From: Chryseosolibacter sp036402115
Lineage (GTDB): Bacteria > Bacteroidota > Bacteroidia > Cytophagales > Cyclobacteriaceae
Length of the DNA: 5,286 bases
NCBI GenBank assembly: GCA_036402115.1
Contig: DASWTM010000232.1
Coordinates: forward strand, 1-5,286
Reading direction: 5' to 3'
The notes under the pieces are model-generated. The model was not told the DNA's origin. It made no database searches and saw nothing but the letters and a program-made list of their open reading frames with translations. The position numbers and the translations under genes were made by a program. Below are positions 5,200-5,286 of the stretch, piece after piece. Numbering within the stretch: the stretch's first letter is position 1; each line of letters starts with the position of its first letter.

Positions 5200-5286
5200 T
5201 TACTGTTGCGCTTTCCTCAAATAGACATTGCCATATTTCGATTCAAAGCTGTATTTCGGTCCGGTGCCTGGTTTCGCAGACACATA
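5200..5286 (-). CDS. C-terminal end of an unidentified upstream gene (28 residues visible)
   Basis: The frame is open from the right edge to TAA at 5202-5200 and encodes YVSAKPGTGPKYSFESKYGN followed by VYLRKAQQ. The coding call rests on the terminator that follows at the expected distance and on the same orientation as its neighbours. Alternating polar and aromatic residues suggest beta strands, and a KYGNVYLRK-like ending resembles repetitive beta-helix or adhesin-type proteins of the DUF4097 kind. That resemblance is weak and I would not assign a family from 28 residues. It has its own terminator and is followed by a separate promoter, so it is not expected to share the sulfur-responsive regulation of the SusC/SusD unit. 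Confidence 0.6.
   Translation of the reverse strand, partial: YVSAKPGTGPKYSFESKYGNVYLRKAQQ

Overview
The window looks like a piece of a Bacteroidota genome. It carries a SusC/SusD outer-membrane uptake pair on the minus strand, start codons without Shine-Dalgarno sequences, and an exact Bacteroidota-type promoter (TTTG, 19-nt spacer, TAnnTTTG). The genus cannot be fixed from the sequence; a Cytophagales- or Chitinophagales-like environmental species is my guess. Everything convincing is on the minus strand, so the layout reads from right to left.

Right edge (5286 to 5141): the last 28 codons of an unidentified upstream gene, then a good intrinsic terminator. The next unit is therefore transcribed separately. 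Its promoter lies at 5080-5050, and its 5' leader is more than 500 nt long before the first large gene.

Leader (about 5043 to 4513): this is the most interesting part. It starts with an RNA that folds as a SAM-I (S-box) riboswitch, with P1, a P2 with kink-turn, P3, P4 and a loop-J3/4 pseudoknot all identifiable by hand. Nine bases after the aptamer, a 28-codon ORF begins that ends in Tyr-Cys-Cys-Cys-stop, which looks like a cysteine-sensing leader peptide. Mutually exclusive hairpins overlap its end and a larger hairpin follows. A possible 44-residue membrane peptide lies just before susC. Two separate sulfur signals, SAM and probably charged tRNA-Cys, therefore appear to be stacked on one transcript.

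Transporter (4512 to 121): a SusC-family TonB-dependent transporter split by a one-base frameshift near 4177 (1008 residues if repaired), then a SusD-family lipoprotein 20 nt downstream. After 11 nt another ORF starts and runs off the left edge, probably the next operon gene.

Working model (inference): SusC/SusD is the outer-membrane entry point for a sulfur-containing nutrient, switched on when SAM and cysteine are low. The frameshift is either a sequencing error, a recent inactivation, or (less likely) something regulated.
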